A stretch of 64,000 bases of DNA from Sipunculus nudus (GCA_026874595.1 CM049310.1:17274058-17338057), one strand, 5' to 3'. Shown: positions 24,307-34,955, numbered from the stretch's first letter. The notes: generated by a model from the letters alone, not told the origin. A program made the numbers and translations.

Positions 24307-25539
24307 TATTTATTTTGGTTTAAAGGCCTCCGGCCAATATAACCAATAAGAAGTACAACTGCACTTGTTTATATATATATGCAAACATTACATTAACAAT
24401 ATAATAAATACAAAAAAATAAATAAATAAATAAGTAAGAAATACAAAAATCTTGCATGCATTAGATTATGCGGAATAGTAGATATTCAATGAAATATAGT
24501 GTATTATTAAAATAAATAACAATAATAATACTCATAATAATAATAATAACAATAAAAAGAATAATTCAATGATAGCATAATACAATCCAAATGCCCCTAA
24601 TGCAAGCAGTACACAGAGAAAATACCAAGCATTCAAAATACATAAAAGCAATTAATACAATGCATAACCTAACAATAAACAAGAAATGAAAAAAAGAAGA
24701 TAAACAAAAAAAATGCAATGATACCATAATACACTTCGAAGAACCCAAATACAAGTAGTAAAAACGACAATACAAAATAATACAAAATATATAATACAAA
24801 TTAAAATGAGGAAAAAACAAAACAAAAAACATACAGATAAAGAGAACTGATGCGATAGCAGCTCATTACACTTCACTAGATCCTTATACAAAAATTGAAA
24901 ATTAAGAAATAACAAAAAATATGTGACAACAATAAACACTTAATGCATACCATATACATGCAATAAAAAAAGAAAAAAAAAGTTTATACTCACAAAGAAC
25001 TGTATGAGAATGAGAGTAATCAATAAGTTTATAATTATTTCTTATAACACATGAAAAATACATTTTAGGGCGAACAAATCATTTGTTTTGAAAATATTCA
25101 TCTGTGAATAACTAGACATACAAACATATTGCATCCATTATTTGTATTCATGTATTAGCCACCATTAAACAGAAACATAATCTATGATAGATGTATATTC
25201 TTACATTTTAACGGTTCTACTCTCTTAACACACTGGTTTCACTGCATAAATGACTGATTGAACCGGGTGCAAGTTTATTTTCATTTATGCACACGAGTAG
25301 GCAAAAAGCTTAAGAAATAAATCTATAAATATATATAGGAAGATACCATTATACCTTAAGGAGAGAACATTATACTAAGTATATCTTTAACATATTGGGT
25401 ATAGTAATAGGTCCCTTTTTAATAAATTCCTTGTGCTATATAGACTTTCCTTTTCTCAGTTTCCCAATAAATATATTAGGCCAGACTGTTAATAACTTGT
25501 ATGTTACTGCTGGACATCAGCAATGTTAAGTTATCCATA
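24307..25539 (-). other. LINE 3' untranslated region
   Basis: About 1.2 kb between the C-terminal CCHC motif and the tail, very T-rich in the LINE sense. Open frames of 88 and 95 codons on the minus strand here are rich in Phe, Leu, Ile, Tyr and Cys, as expected from T-rich DNA, and have no domain. I consider them non-coding. Confidence 0.6.
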
Positions 25540-28500
25540 CCAGCTCCTATTAATTCATTTTCTATATATTTTCTCCTGATAATATTGTATAATCCACATT
25601 CCATAATAAAATGATATTCATCTTCAACAATATTAAAACCTTTATTGAAACAATATGTGCATATAACCGGTTCTCTCTAGGTATTTTATGTCTTCTCCCA
25701 ATTTCCACTTCTAAATCATGTACTGAGCATCTGAACCTAGCCAGGTAAAGTATGTTCCTTGTTTGGGGTATACATGTTAAGTATTTTTCTATTTCCAACA
25801 CTGATTTACAATGCCTATATGTTTTGAGTCTCTTGTCATTAGTTATTTGTTGGTGCCATTCCTGTATACCAATGTCCCTTATTCTTTGTTTGAATTCTCG
25901 AATAAATTTATTACAATCACCTACATCCTGAAAAATCCACACATACCCAAACCCATATCTGTATAAAATCTCTTTCACCTTAGTTGCCCAGTTAATTCTT
26001 CCTGACGTGCCCATTTGATACAAACAATAATATGCCTGTTTGGGTAAACGTCCGTTTTGCATATGTAATATTTTCACCCAGTACAATATTACCTTTATTA
26101 TACCCTTGAGCTTTAAAGGTAACCTGCCATATTCACCTAACACAGCACGGTTAGGAGCCGCTGAAGTTAAATGGAGTAAGTTTTTACAAAATTTATTTTG
26201 TACCCTCTCTATTTCCTCACAGATATTCCACCCCCATATTTCACTTCCATAAAAGAGTATAGACTCCCATAATATATAACATATAAAACAGTTGTTGTGG
26301 TGTAACATATTTGCATTTCAGCCAGTATCTTTTTATCATCCCAACTGCTTTCTGTGCCTGATTTACCTGGTATTTTTGTATTTTGTTCCATTTTCCAAAA
26401 CTTGTGTATATGGTCCCAAGGTATTTATAATGACTTGTCACCTGGATGTCATTTCCCATAAATTTCCACCTTTCATTATTTTTAACCCTGCCACCATTCC
26501 TAAATACCATGACTTTTGTTTTATTCAGATTGACTTTCATACCATACTTCAGACAGAATTTTTCTTGAGTTTCTATATGCTTTTGTAACTGACCAATTAT
26601 ATCGCCAAACAGCACTATATCATCTGCATACATTAATAAAGATAGGTTTGGCATTTACTCTGATAAGAATGTACATGTATACATATACTCTTCCTTTTTG
26701 TCTGGAAATGTATTTTTGTATCACTGCCATGAGTGTGAACATATTGTCAATTGTACATCTTCCTTTCCGAAACCCTGCTTGCTCCTCTGCTAAAATATCT
26801 CTTTCATCTAACCAGCTTATAAACCTGTTATTCATAATTTTACCAAATATTTTACCTATACAGTTTAATAAAGAAATTCCTCTGTAGTTGTTTACGTCTT
26901 CAGTATCGCCACTCTTATACAGAGGCATAATAATAGCTTTGGCCCAGTCCCCTGGATGTTGAATGTTAAGACACACCGTTAAAAAGTGCATGCAACAATG
27001 GCAGTAATTCATCTATGAAATCTTTAAAAAATTCTGTTACCAGTCCATCAGGTCAGGTGCTTTACCTGATTTCATTTGTTCAACCACAGTTCTTATTTCT
27101 GTAATAGTTATTTCCTTGTTTAAAGTTACATTTTCTGGACCTGTAAGGTATTTAGCATCTGAATTCAACACCTTTAAAACCTCCTGCTCAAATATAGGAT
27201 CTAACTTTATCTTTATCTTAGGAGATTGTTAAAATAATCAAAACATTTTTGTTTTGAAATATTATTTTTTCTCTGTGTGCCTCTCCTGATATTTTTCATT
27301 GTGCGCCACATTTCATTGGTGGTCTGACATGATAAATTCTGTCCGGTTGTTTTCTTCTAATACAGTTCACTTTTTAATTTACAGGTTTTTTTAAATGTTC
27401 CTTCTTTCTTTGATAGTGAATAAAATCATTTTTACTATCAGTCAATCTAAACTTATTTAAAGCTTTATATTTCTCCTGTCTTGCGGACTCGCATGTCACA
27501 TCCCACCATCCTGGTTGTTTGATACACTTCCTTTTAGAATTGGTCTTCTTTAAATATGTATTTTCTGCAATGTGCTGCAAAATTTGTGCTAATGTTTTAG
27601 CAGCCTTGTTAGGGTCATTGTTAACAATACCGTAAAAAACACTAACCATTTCTTTAACTGTGTTATCTTCATCCAAACAGTAATTATTAGCTTTTCTGTT
27701 TCTATACTGTACCCAAATAATTTCTTCCTTATTATCCAAATTAGTACTTGAATTTGTATTTGTTGTTATCACCATTTCTGCTGTCACTGGAAAATGGTCT
27801 GACATGTCCATATTTAACACCGTCAGTTTATTAAATTTAGAGTATAACCCTGAACTAACAATTATGTAATCAATTTGGCTCTTGCCAATAGATGAACAAT
27901 ATGTGTAATCACCTTGCACATCTGGTTTGATTCGACCATTTAATATTCTTAAATTAAGCATTATGCATTACTCTTGTAGTGATTTGCCAAAATTATTGAC
28001 TGTTTGATCCTTACTATTTCTCTTTATTCTAAAATTATCTTCTAGGTTTTCAGATATTCCTAAATATTTAATATCATCATCTTCCAGATAATCTTGCAAA
28101 TATCCCATTCTGGCATTAAAGTCTCCCATCATTATTATTTCCAAAGCACCATGTTCCAATAACAATTCATATATAACATTTTCTAGTCTAATAATGCCAT
28201 TATCCTCCTCAAAAACACTGTATACAGCTGAATGTTCAGGTGCAATATATACAGACAGTAACATCTTTCAACAGTCCTAGTTTATCCCCTTTTAAAATAA
28301 ATATTAACATATCTGTATACCTGGTTATGACAGTTTTAATATAATCTTTAAAGCAGTTTTTCACATAAACCATTATACCCCCACGTTTTACATTTATATC
28401 CCTCACTGAGGAGTAGCCTGTATACCCATAGAATGAGCCCATAAATTCTTGTGAATTTTCTGCCCATGTTTCAACAACTGTGATCACATCACTTTTTAAG

Positions 28501-28973
28501 AAAAGAGCTCTCAATTCATTTTGCCATATGTGTTTTCTGAGACCATTTGCATTCCAGGTTAGTAACCTAAAAGGTATCTTATCAATGTGATAACTTACTA
28601 CTGTAGAATCTCTCTTAACTAACGTATTAGTTAAAAACTCACCAATTTTTGTTGATTCTATATTAGTAGACTGGCCATCAGTTCTGGTTCCCCCGTTTAA
28701 GGTTTTAGTAAGAGTGCAAGACTGTGCGCTATGCAAAAATGTCAATGAATCACCTGAAACACATGAGACAGAAACATTTTTACTATCACCATCATTAAAA
28801 TGATATAGCTCCTCTTCAGCAACAGTAATATCATTTACATTATTCACTGGAGATTTCAAATTAATAACAGTATTATTAAGATGTGAAACATTTTGGCTAT
28901 TGGAATTAACACGTTGTAACTGAGAATTGAAGCAGGCATGTTCATTACACATTGTAACCTTATCTTCAGTCAA
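25540..28973 (-). pseudogene. LINE ORF2: endonuclease / reverse transcriptase, broken
   Basis: The first frame (28973-28236) carries the start of an exonuclease-endonuclease-phosphatase domain: TWNANGL, then VVETW. It shifts frame near 28262, continues with VYIAPEHS and MMGDFNAR, meets one in-frame stop at 27968-27970, then gives YCSSIGKSQIDYIIVS and SDHFPV. Thus the catalytic Asn, Glu, Asp and Asp-His positions are all recognisable. After a degraded linker (27373-27013) the reverse transcriptase has NNYRGISLL and EEQAGFRKGR. It then jumps within about 20 residues to the catalytic YADD (26619-26630), where about 100 residues would be expected, so motif A and its Asp are gone. Further frameshifts lie near 26300 and 25680. 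The C-terminus has CTYC...EYHFIMEC, a CCHC motif typical of such ORF2 proteins. Confidence 0.85.
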
Positions 28974-29056
28974 TGAGAAATTATAAACGGTTCTAGGGCT
29001 TTGGCCACAACCCTATTTGCTTGTGTCAGTGTCACTAATGCTAAACGCCCCTCCTG

Positions 29057-29731
29057 TCACATTTCTTGTTTCTTTGAGTTTTTGCACACAGTTTTGCTCT
29101 TCGTTCCACTTATAACCTCACTTTCAATGACACGTTTGTCGTATCTTAATGATGCTTTCAGTCCCCCTTCAATAGCCTCCGTCAACTTGACGTCTGACAT
29201 GCGTGATATGTTCTGCAAAGTCCTCTTGTATAAAGATAGGTGATTTCTTGTTTCTAAAAGTCTTGCGTGCATTCTGCAGAACAAGGTCCTTGTCCTTATA
29301 GCGCTCAAACTTGACTATCACTGGTCTGGGTTTACCACTTTCATTCCATGGAAGTCTGTGAGCCCGGTCGATATTATATTGGTTTCCTCATCTTTCATAT
29401 TTAACTTTTCCCTAATCACTTCTCTAACTTTCTCTTTACACTGCTCCCAACTTTCCCTACCATTCTCCTCCTCTAGACCATAAACTATCAGGTTATTTCT
29501 CCTTAATTGTTCCTCATGTTTATTAACCTTGGTCTTTAATCTTTTGTTTTCTTGCTGTAACTGTTCTATTTTGGATTCCATATCTGACATTTTCTTTTGC
29601 ATAATGTCTAACTGACTCAAAATATCTTCTAATCTATTCTGTGCTCCCTCCTTTGACTGTTTTGTTACCTGTTTACCTGGGGTGTCAGTGTCTTTACTTG
29701 ACACCTCCTGTTCTTGTATGTTCACGTCCAT
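29057..29731 (-). pseudogene. LINE ORF1: coiled-coil RNA-binding protein, broken
   Basis: The frame begins at 29731 and runs 137 codons. Residues about 25-75 form a charged heptad-rich coiled coil (for example IEQLQQENKRLKTKV). It is followed by RRNNLIVYGLEEE, the opening of the RRM-like domain found in L1-type and many CR1-type ORF1 proteins. A frameshift near 29360 moves the next conserved block (RPVIVKF, then KDKDLV) to another frame. A second shift or stop near 29180-29190 moves the end (LRYDKRVI) to a third. In active elements this protein trimerises through the coiled coil and coats the RNA. The order matches known ORF1 proteins; the breaks mean no functional product. Confidence 0.75.
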
Positions 29732-30151
29732 TATGGCTACTGGCCGTCACACTTAATTCCCCACTTTCAGATCTATTTAATCTTGCCTGTGTTGCTCTGA
29801 ATGTTCTCTGTTGCCCTTGGTTGTCTGTTTTATCCTTTGCCCCTGTCGTTTAGTTTCGACATCCCCACTGCACATGAGCGTCAGGGCGATAATGAGTGCA
29901 GTTGCTATACAAACACGGACATGTGTACATGGCAACACCAACATGGGGGCTCTCCATCGAATTTGTTTGCGGGGCCCTGGTCCATACAGACCAATTCGGG
30001 CTCTGTACATTTCTAAGCTGACTCCCATTAGTCACACCAAGCACTATTTCAATAAACAGACAGTTTTTAATATCTGGTTTGGAGTTTTTAGTATATTATT
30101 TACCCATATCAGCGGGAGCTCTCACTCCTTTCTCACCAGGTGGCGCCTCCC
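29732..30151 (-). other. LINE 5' untranslated region
   Basis: About 420 bp between the LINE 5' end at 30151 and the ORF1 start. Open frames of 117 codons on the plus strand (29811-30164) and 83 codons on the minus strand (29777-30028) overlap one another and cross the element boundary, so they are not treated as genes. Confidence 0.6.
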
Positions 30152-30165
30152 TGTATTGATTTAGT
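30152..30165 (+). repeat. LINE target-site duplication, right copy
   Basis: TGTATTGATTTAGT, identical to 24276-24289. It marks the LINE 5' boundary and the resumption of the interrupted LTR. Confidence 0.92.
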
Positions 30166-30354
30166 GTATTGTATTGTTAGGGTTGTTTTAGGAATAAATT
30201 ATAGTTATTTGTTAACAAAAAAAAACACTGACTTCTTTATTCATTCCCCTAGACTTTCCCGCTGCCTAGTGTTACAGAATCTGATTTTTAATCTCCATTA
30301 CAAAATTTGTGTTCATCACGCATTTGTGATATGTTTATATTAGGTTCCGTAACA
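30166..30354 (+). repeat. 5' LTR, second part (after the LINE insertion)
   Basis: The remaining 189 bp of the LTR, aligning with the 3' ends of solo LTRs A-D and with the 3' LTR remnant at 31513-31667. It contains the polyadenylation signal AATAAA (30193-30198) and ends GGTTCCGTAACA. Without the LINE and one duplication copy the LTR would be about 777 bp, like the solo LTRs. Confidence 0.88.
30193..30198 (+). promoter_or_regulatory. LTR polyadenylation signal
   Basis: AATAAA, conserved at the same LTR position in copies B and D (57824-57829), consistent with the R/U5 region. Function is inferred from position and conservation. Confidence 0.5.
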
Positions 30355-30361
30355 TAAAATT

Positions 30362-30378
30362 TGGGGCTCGTCCGGGAT
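30362..30378 (+). promoter_or_regulatory. Primer-binding site, proline-tRNA type
   Basis: TGGGGCTCGTCCGGGAT lies 7 bp after the LTR end. It is the known proline-tRNA primer-binding site of murine leukaemia virus-type retroviruses less one G in the G run. It is complementary to the 3' end of a proline tRNA with that one-base gap. Its position immediately after GTAACA confirms the LTR boundary. The missing G may be a mutation, or may mean pairing starts one base further in. Confidence 0.8.
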
Positions 30379-30518
30379 GCTTAATAGTTTTCAAATTTAT
30401 TGACCTGGACACATTGTTTTATCATACATTGTTTACAAGATTACATATTGTTTACAGTACATTGTTTACAGGATTTATCTCAGTGGTTTTTTTTTTGTTA
30501 TTGTTTTGACATCTTAAC

Positions 30519-31512
30519 ATGGCAGATTTCAAACCTGAGACATTTGTTGACGACCCGGACCCTGACCAACTTGAACAGTTGTCAAAAGACAAGTTGTTGC
30601 GTTTGGGAAACCACTTAGGGCTAAGTGTGAAAAAAGCTTTGAGAAAGCCTAAAATCATGCAAGATCTTATTAGCAAAGGTTTAATTTAAGAGAATCAAAA
30701 AATGATAGCCTTGCTAGAAACTAGAATTAAAAAAGTTGGAAATGCAAGAAAAAGAGGTTGATAAATATTTCTTACACTTTGAGAAGGTAGCTGAACATTT
30801 AAAAATGGCCTAGGAAAATTGGACAATGTTGTTACAAAGTGTATTGACTAGCAAGGCCAGGAAATTTATACAGAGCTTTCAGTAGAAGCTGCTGCTGACT
30901 ATGACCTGGTAAAACGGTTAATCCTAAAAGGTTATGAGTTAGTTCCAGAGGCTTACCGCAAGAAATTCAGAAATTGGGGAAATCGAAAAAAATCAGACCT
31001 ACGTCGAATTTGCTAGGACAAAAGAGCAGTTGTTTGATCTCTGGTGTCATTCTTTTTAAAAATGTAATGAAAGATTATGACAATTTGCGCCAGTTGATTT
31101 TACTTGAAGAATTTAAGCGCTGCATTAATTTAGATGTTAAAACTTTTCTCGATGAGAAATGTCCTGAAACACTTGACATTGCTGCTCAGTTAGCTGATGA
31201 TAATTAAATTGACACACAAAATGTCTTTTACTAGCAGATCAAACAAGTCATTCACAAATAAGAATGTAAAACAGCATGGTCCAAAGAATTTAAAAGCGCA
31301 GTCACCCAGTACTAGTAGTCCTGATATTTCAGCAAAGCCCATAGCTATACCTCAGTCCACGTCCACTGTGTTTAAGTTCAACAAAGACCATCTGAGACAA
31401 AGAAAATCTGTATTTACTGCAAGAAAGAAGGTCATCTATTATCTGACTGCTGGAAACTTGCGAATAAACCAAATAGCAAACCTTCTGGTTTTGTTTCAAA
31501 ATCTATGCATAG
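30519..31512 (+). pseudogene. gag: gag of Gmr1-like Gypsy element, with SCAN-like capsid and zinc knuckle, broken
   Basis: The start at ATG 30519 opens a 56-codon frame (MADFKPETFVDD...) whose LSKDKLLRLGNHLGL segment resembles the N-terminal helix seen in many invertebrate gag proteins; it stops at 30687-30689. The downstream sequence is frameshifted several times. Recognisable blocks are a PEAYRKKFRN segment (near 30945-30975) and a plus-strand frame ending at 31207 with LRQLILLEEFKRCINLDVKT and CPETLDIAAQLADD. These match the pattern of the SCAN domain (helix, ...LLxLEQF...L..., ...CxPxT...A..L...). A CCHC zinc knuckle of the form C-x2-C-x4-H-x4-C is at 31409-31450. In the family, gag forms the capsid and binds RNA. 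At least three breaks and two stops make it non-functional. Confidence 0.8.
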
Positions 31513-31667
31513 CATAGTTATTTGTTAACAAAAACCCACTGACTTCTTTATTCATTCCCCTAGACATTTTTCGCCGCCTAGTGTTACAGAATCTGATTTT
31601 TTTATCTCCATTACAAAATTTGTGTCCATCACGCATTCGTGATCTATTTATATTAGGTTCCGTAACA
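31513..31667 (+). repeat. 3' LTR remnant (last 155 bp)
   Basis: From about 31513 the sequence TTATTTGTTAAC to CCGTAACA matches 30207-30354 of the 5' LTR. The rest of the 3' LTR and all of pol are missing. The junction lies in a shared ATAG, suggesting a microhomology-mediated deletion. Confidence 0.88.
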
Positions 31668-31671
31668 TATC

Positions 31672-32513
31672 TCTAAATCGGATCTTGTCTTTGTTGTGGA
31701 TGATTATGTATATATATATATATATCGTCAGATCACCAACTTTCATTCGCGTAATTAGTATTTATGTTGTATCTATATTTATAGACATTCATTCTTCCTA
31801 TCAAGTAGAAATTGATGCACAGATATTCCTCATCAATCAATTTTCTTAGTCCATTTTTGCACGTGCTCGCATCTGGAACAAAAAAAAACCCTGTCTAATA
31901 ACAATATCCCTAACCGGAACGGGTTTTTATCTGGTTTTCTATTTTGTCAGGTCATCAATCCCCGTGTACGCTAATGATCATGCGCAGTGACCAGACTCCA
32001 CAACTCTATTCCAGCCGGGGTTGCATTTTAACAGGATTTTTTTCTAGACGTATTAATGCAGCAAAATGAGTGGACAAGATGGAGAACTACATATGAGGAA
32101 TGATGATGAATAAAATGACAGCCGCAGGGTAAAATAACGGTGAGCATAAATGATTCTATAAATTGAAGCATTAATTTTGGGTACCTCAGAATAGTTGCGA
32201 GTGTCCCAGCTATCTGAAACAGCTATCAGCTATACCTGAAACCTATATATATATTTGATATTATATATATATATATATATGTGTGTGTGTAAAAATAATT
32301 AACAAATAATGAAAACAAAATCCTGATAAATTCCCCAAACTTGATACCAATTTTGCAGTATGCCTCTCTAAAGCTCTCAGCATCAGATATTTTTTGATCA
32401 TGCGTTATGGTTAATGCGAGGTATTAGCAAAACAGGGTGAAAGAGCTGAAAGATTACGGTCGTAACGCATTCTGGAGCAAGAAAAATATAATTCTATGTC
32501 TGTAATATAGTAA
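31672..32513. other. Unassigned intergenic DNA
   Basis: No gene is recognised. Short TA tracts occur near 31709-31726 and 32265-32280, the latter followed by GTGTGTGTGT. Confidence 0.5.
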
Positions 32514-32540
32514 CTAGCTCATAAACCCGGTATAACCGGG
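32514..32540 (-). mobile_element. Helitron-type 3' terminus
   Basis: On the minus strand there is a 6-bp-stem hairpin (CCCGGT/ACCGGG with a 3-nt loop, 32526-32540), then 8 nt, then CTAG followed by T (32514-32517, then 32513). A GC-rich hairpin a few bases before CTRR inserted next to T is the diagnostic end of Helitrons. The element body would extend to higher coordinates. I could not place its 5' end and see no Rep/helicase coding, so it is probably a non-autonomous or truncated copy. Confidence 0.55.
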
Positions 32541-33522
32541 CTTTTTATCGGTGTTGGGGGTGTAGTAGTATATATATTGATAAACCTTATATTTTCGTTT
32601 TAATATCAAAGTCGCGGTATTGTAATTATTAACAGCAACTTATGCACGTGCTTCCTTGGACAGTTTACGGGATACAACTGTTTCCACTTGTTGTGGTCAT
32701 TTCAACATTATGAATAAGGATTACCTGGATAAATTGGAGGATTAACCATTATTGCATGCTGACGTAAGAATTGAGTGCTAAGGGAAAGAGAGTCACATGA
32801 TTTTCACAATCACTGAACATGCAAGTCGGTCAGTTACTGAATTTCATGTCAAACATCCTTAAATCCGTCACTGACCGCTGAGGTAATTCATATGCACAAT
32901 AGATCTTTATCCTGCGCCGGAGTTCACAAAGCGACACACAGGCATTCCGGTCTTTGCCGAAGGCTTTGATTTATTTCAGATAGTAATCTGCACGCAATTA
33001 AAAAAAAACGCAAATCACTCCAAATGATGTGCATGTGCATTAAATATTATTTTTTCTCATATCGGCGAGGCCACTGCGGGAACAATAACCTTTAAAACGA
33101 GGAATGGCACAGTGTCATTCGCAACGCGGTTATAAAGAACATTTAGGACAACTAAAACTGGACCAACTCCCTTTTATAAATATTAGATACTATATTTCAG
33201 AACGTGTCTTTTATGACCATATTTCATGATTTAATGTCAAACATATATATTAAAATGATGTGAGGTGTAGCGGGTGCACTTTATTTACAACACAGTTAAG
33301 TCATGCAAATGTTAAACATTGAGCTATATATGGTGTTTACTTTCAGAAACATTTTCTTTCAAGGTAAGAATTATAAATTTTGCGTTGCGGATATAATTTT
33401 AAACAATGCGATTCTATGCTCTCCACTCGTGACATATAAAATGCATAATTCACAAGAAAGTTAGATTATTATTTACATCTTAAATGAAATGATATCACAG
33501 ATTATATTATAGATAAATAGTA

Positions 33523-33982
33523 CAGTGGCGTTGATTCGAACACCGATTATCCGAAATATTTTTGTTTGATAACAGAAATTGAGAGCCAATGATTGCTGTG
33601 AAATTTCCTTTCTTCGAAAATCGTTCATCCGATTATAGAAATTGAGAACCGAAAGTATGATCGGTTATCCCAAATCCGAGCAATGAACAAGAATGTAAAG
33701 TTTGTAAAAAAAATCCAAGCAAACATACAGAAGTTGGCAGGCATAAGTAATGCATATTTATTTTCCAGGAACATCAGCAATAATTTCAACGTATTTATAT
33801 ATTACTGATGCAAAATCTTTACAAATACATTGTGGCCAAGGTATATTTTAGTCTGTCGGCATCTGATGACATCCAGTATTTTACCAATTATGCTGTATCC
33901 TGCGAAATCGGTTTTCCGAACGACCGTTTCTCCGAACAAAAACCCTGTGTCTCGGGCTTTTCGGATAAAGGTCTACTCTACA
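33523..33982 (+). mobile_element. pogo/Tigger-like MITE
   Basis: The left end, ACAGTGGCGTTGATTCGAAC followed by ACCGATTATCCGAAA, and the right end, CTTTTCGGATAAAGGTCTAC followed by TCTACA, are imperfect inverted repeats. They are of the type seen in pogo/Tigger elements (…CGATTATCCGAA… termini). Inside are further CCGATTAT- and CCGAAC-like subrepeats. Length is about 460 bp with no transposase. A 61-codon open frame at 33808-33993 is incidental. The TA target duplication is not clean. Confidence 0.5.
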
Positions 33983-34880
33983 TGTTAAGGTAAGAGGTCG
34001 AACGACAATTTTTTCTGTTTTCTATTTTCAAATCACAGGCGTCTCTGAAAGGGTCAGTCATTGTCACATTTCCATGCCATATCAAAATCATCCGATGGCA
34101 ATGTAGACACTGCATGATGAATTTGCAGGACGTAATGAATAAAGACAGCATTACTTAGATGTAATAAGGAATAGGCTTAAGAAGGGATAGGCTAAATGAA
34201 CGTTGCGTCTTGTTGTTAAATGTCACTTTTCGGAATTTGCAAGCGATGCGAAGAAAAAACACCCCTATTTTTTTTTTTTTTTACAAAATCGCAAGTCAAT
34301 GAAGCAAATTCATATTGAAATACCGACGGAAAGAAATAATGGCAAAATAATCACACTCGAATATATTCCGTGCAAAAATTGAACTAAATATCTTGATCAA
34401 TCTTTTTCATACTTGCCGCCTAGCTCTTGGTCAGAATAATAATGGCAATAGAATAGAATGTGTAGTTCTTCATAAATAACAGTACAATATAACCTAATTC
34501 TTATATTCCAATATCAGTGTCTACCTTTTGTAAATTAATGAAAATATACATATTCTCAAGTTAGAATACGAATTTTCTACAATGGTCACAAACAGATTTA
34601 ACCATCTGACATTGAAGAATCAACGAGTGCCATTACATGTTACGTCCAGAACCGCATTGTTACCCTCGATGAGGATTCAAATATTTTATTTTTTAAACGC
34701 CTATTGGACTACAGGTTTGTTGTCATTTGAAATGAATAAGGCCAATCTGTTTTAGTATACTTTTCTGACAACATCAACCAGGTGCGAGAAAACTTTTATC
34801 GTAACTCAACATATTTGATGTTTTTGCTCTTGTACAAAATGTGGAGATGTAACATGGGCCATGGGCCTTGAAGTTACGAA

Positions 34881-34884
<4 letters not shown>

Positions 34885-34943
<59 letters not shown>

Positions 34944-34955
34944 TATATATATATA
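34885..34955. repeat. (TA)n microsatellite
   Basis: About 70 bp of alternating TA with brief interruptions. It produces an open frame of alternating Tyr and Ile on the minus strand that should be ignored. Confidence 0.95.

Larger units (their letters stand above)
24290..30151 (-). mobile_element. Non-LTR retrotransposon (LINE), full length but inactivated
   Basis: A 5862-bp element on the minus strand, bounded by a perfect 14-bp target duplication. Its 5' end is at 30151 and its 3' end at 24290. Order on the minus strand: 5' UTR (about 420 bp), ORF1 with coiled coil and RRM-like start (29731 to about 29057), ORF2 with AP-type endonuclease, reverse transcriptase and C-terminal CCHC motif (28973 to about 25540), then a 1.2-kb 3' UTR ending in ATTC repeats. 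A tail of short tandem repeats without poly-A fits the CR1/L2/I-type superclade better than L1; the clade is not settled by eye. Both ORFs carry several frameshifts or stops, and part of the reverse transcriptase is deleted. Confidence 0.9.
23702..31667 (+). mobile_element. Gmr1-like Gypsy LTR retrotransposon, internally deleted, with nested LINE
   Basis: The element starts TGTTACAGG (23702) and ends CCGTAACA (31667). It is flanked by a perfect 4-bp target duplication, TATC (23698-23701 and 31668-31671). Order: 5' LTR (23702-24289 and 30166-30354, split by a LINE), primer-binding site (30362-30378), leader, broken gag (30519 to about 31512), then directly the last roughly 155 bp of the 3' LTR. 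Protease, integrase, reverse transcriptase and RNase H are absent. The SCAN-like capsid in gag is what points to the Gmr1-like branch of Ty3/Gypsy; pol order, normally used for that assignment, cannot be tested here. It is dead for autonomous movement. Confidence 0.88.

Noticed and set aside
29811-30164. 117-codon plus-strand open frame
   Set aside because: Lies antisense in the LINE 5' UTR and crosses the LINE boundary into the LTR, so it cannot be an ancestral gene.
23702-31667. Endogenous retrovirus
   Set aside because: The proline-tRNA primer site suggests it, but there is no env or retroviral pol, and the SCAN-like gag and 4-bp duplications fit a Gmr1-like Gypsy retrotransposon.
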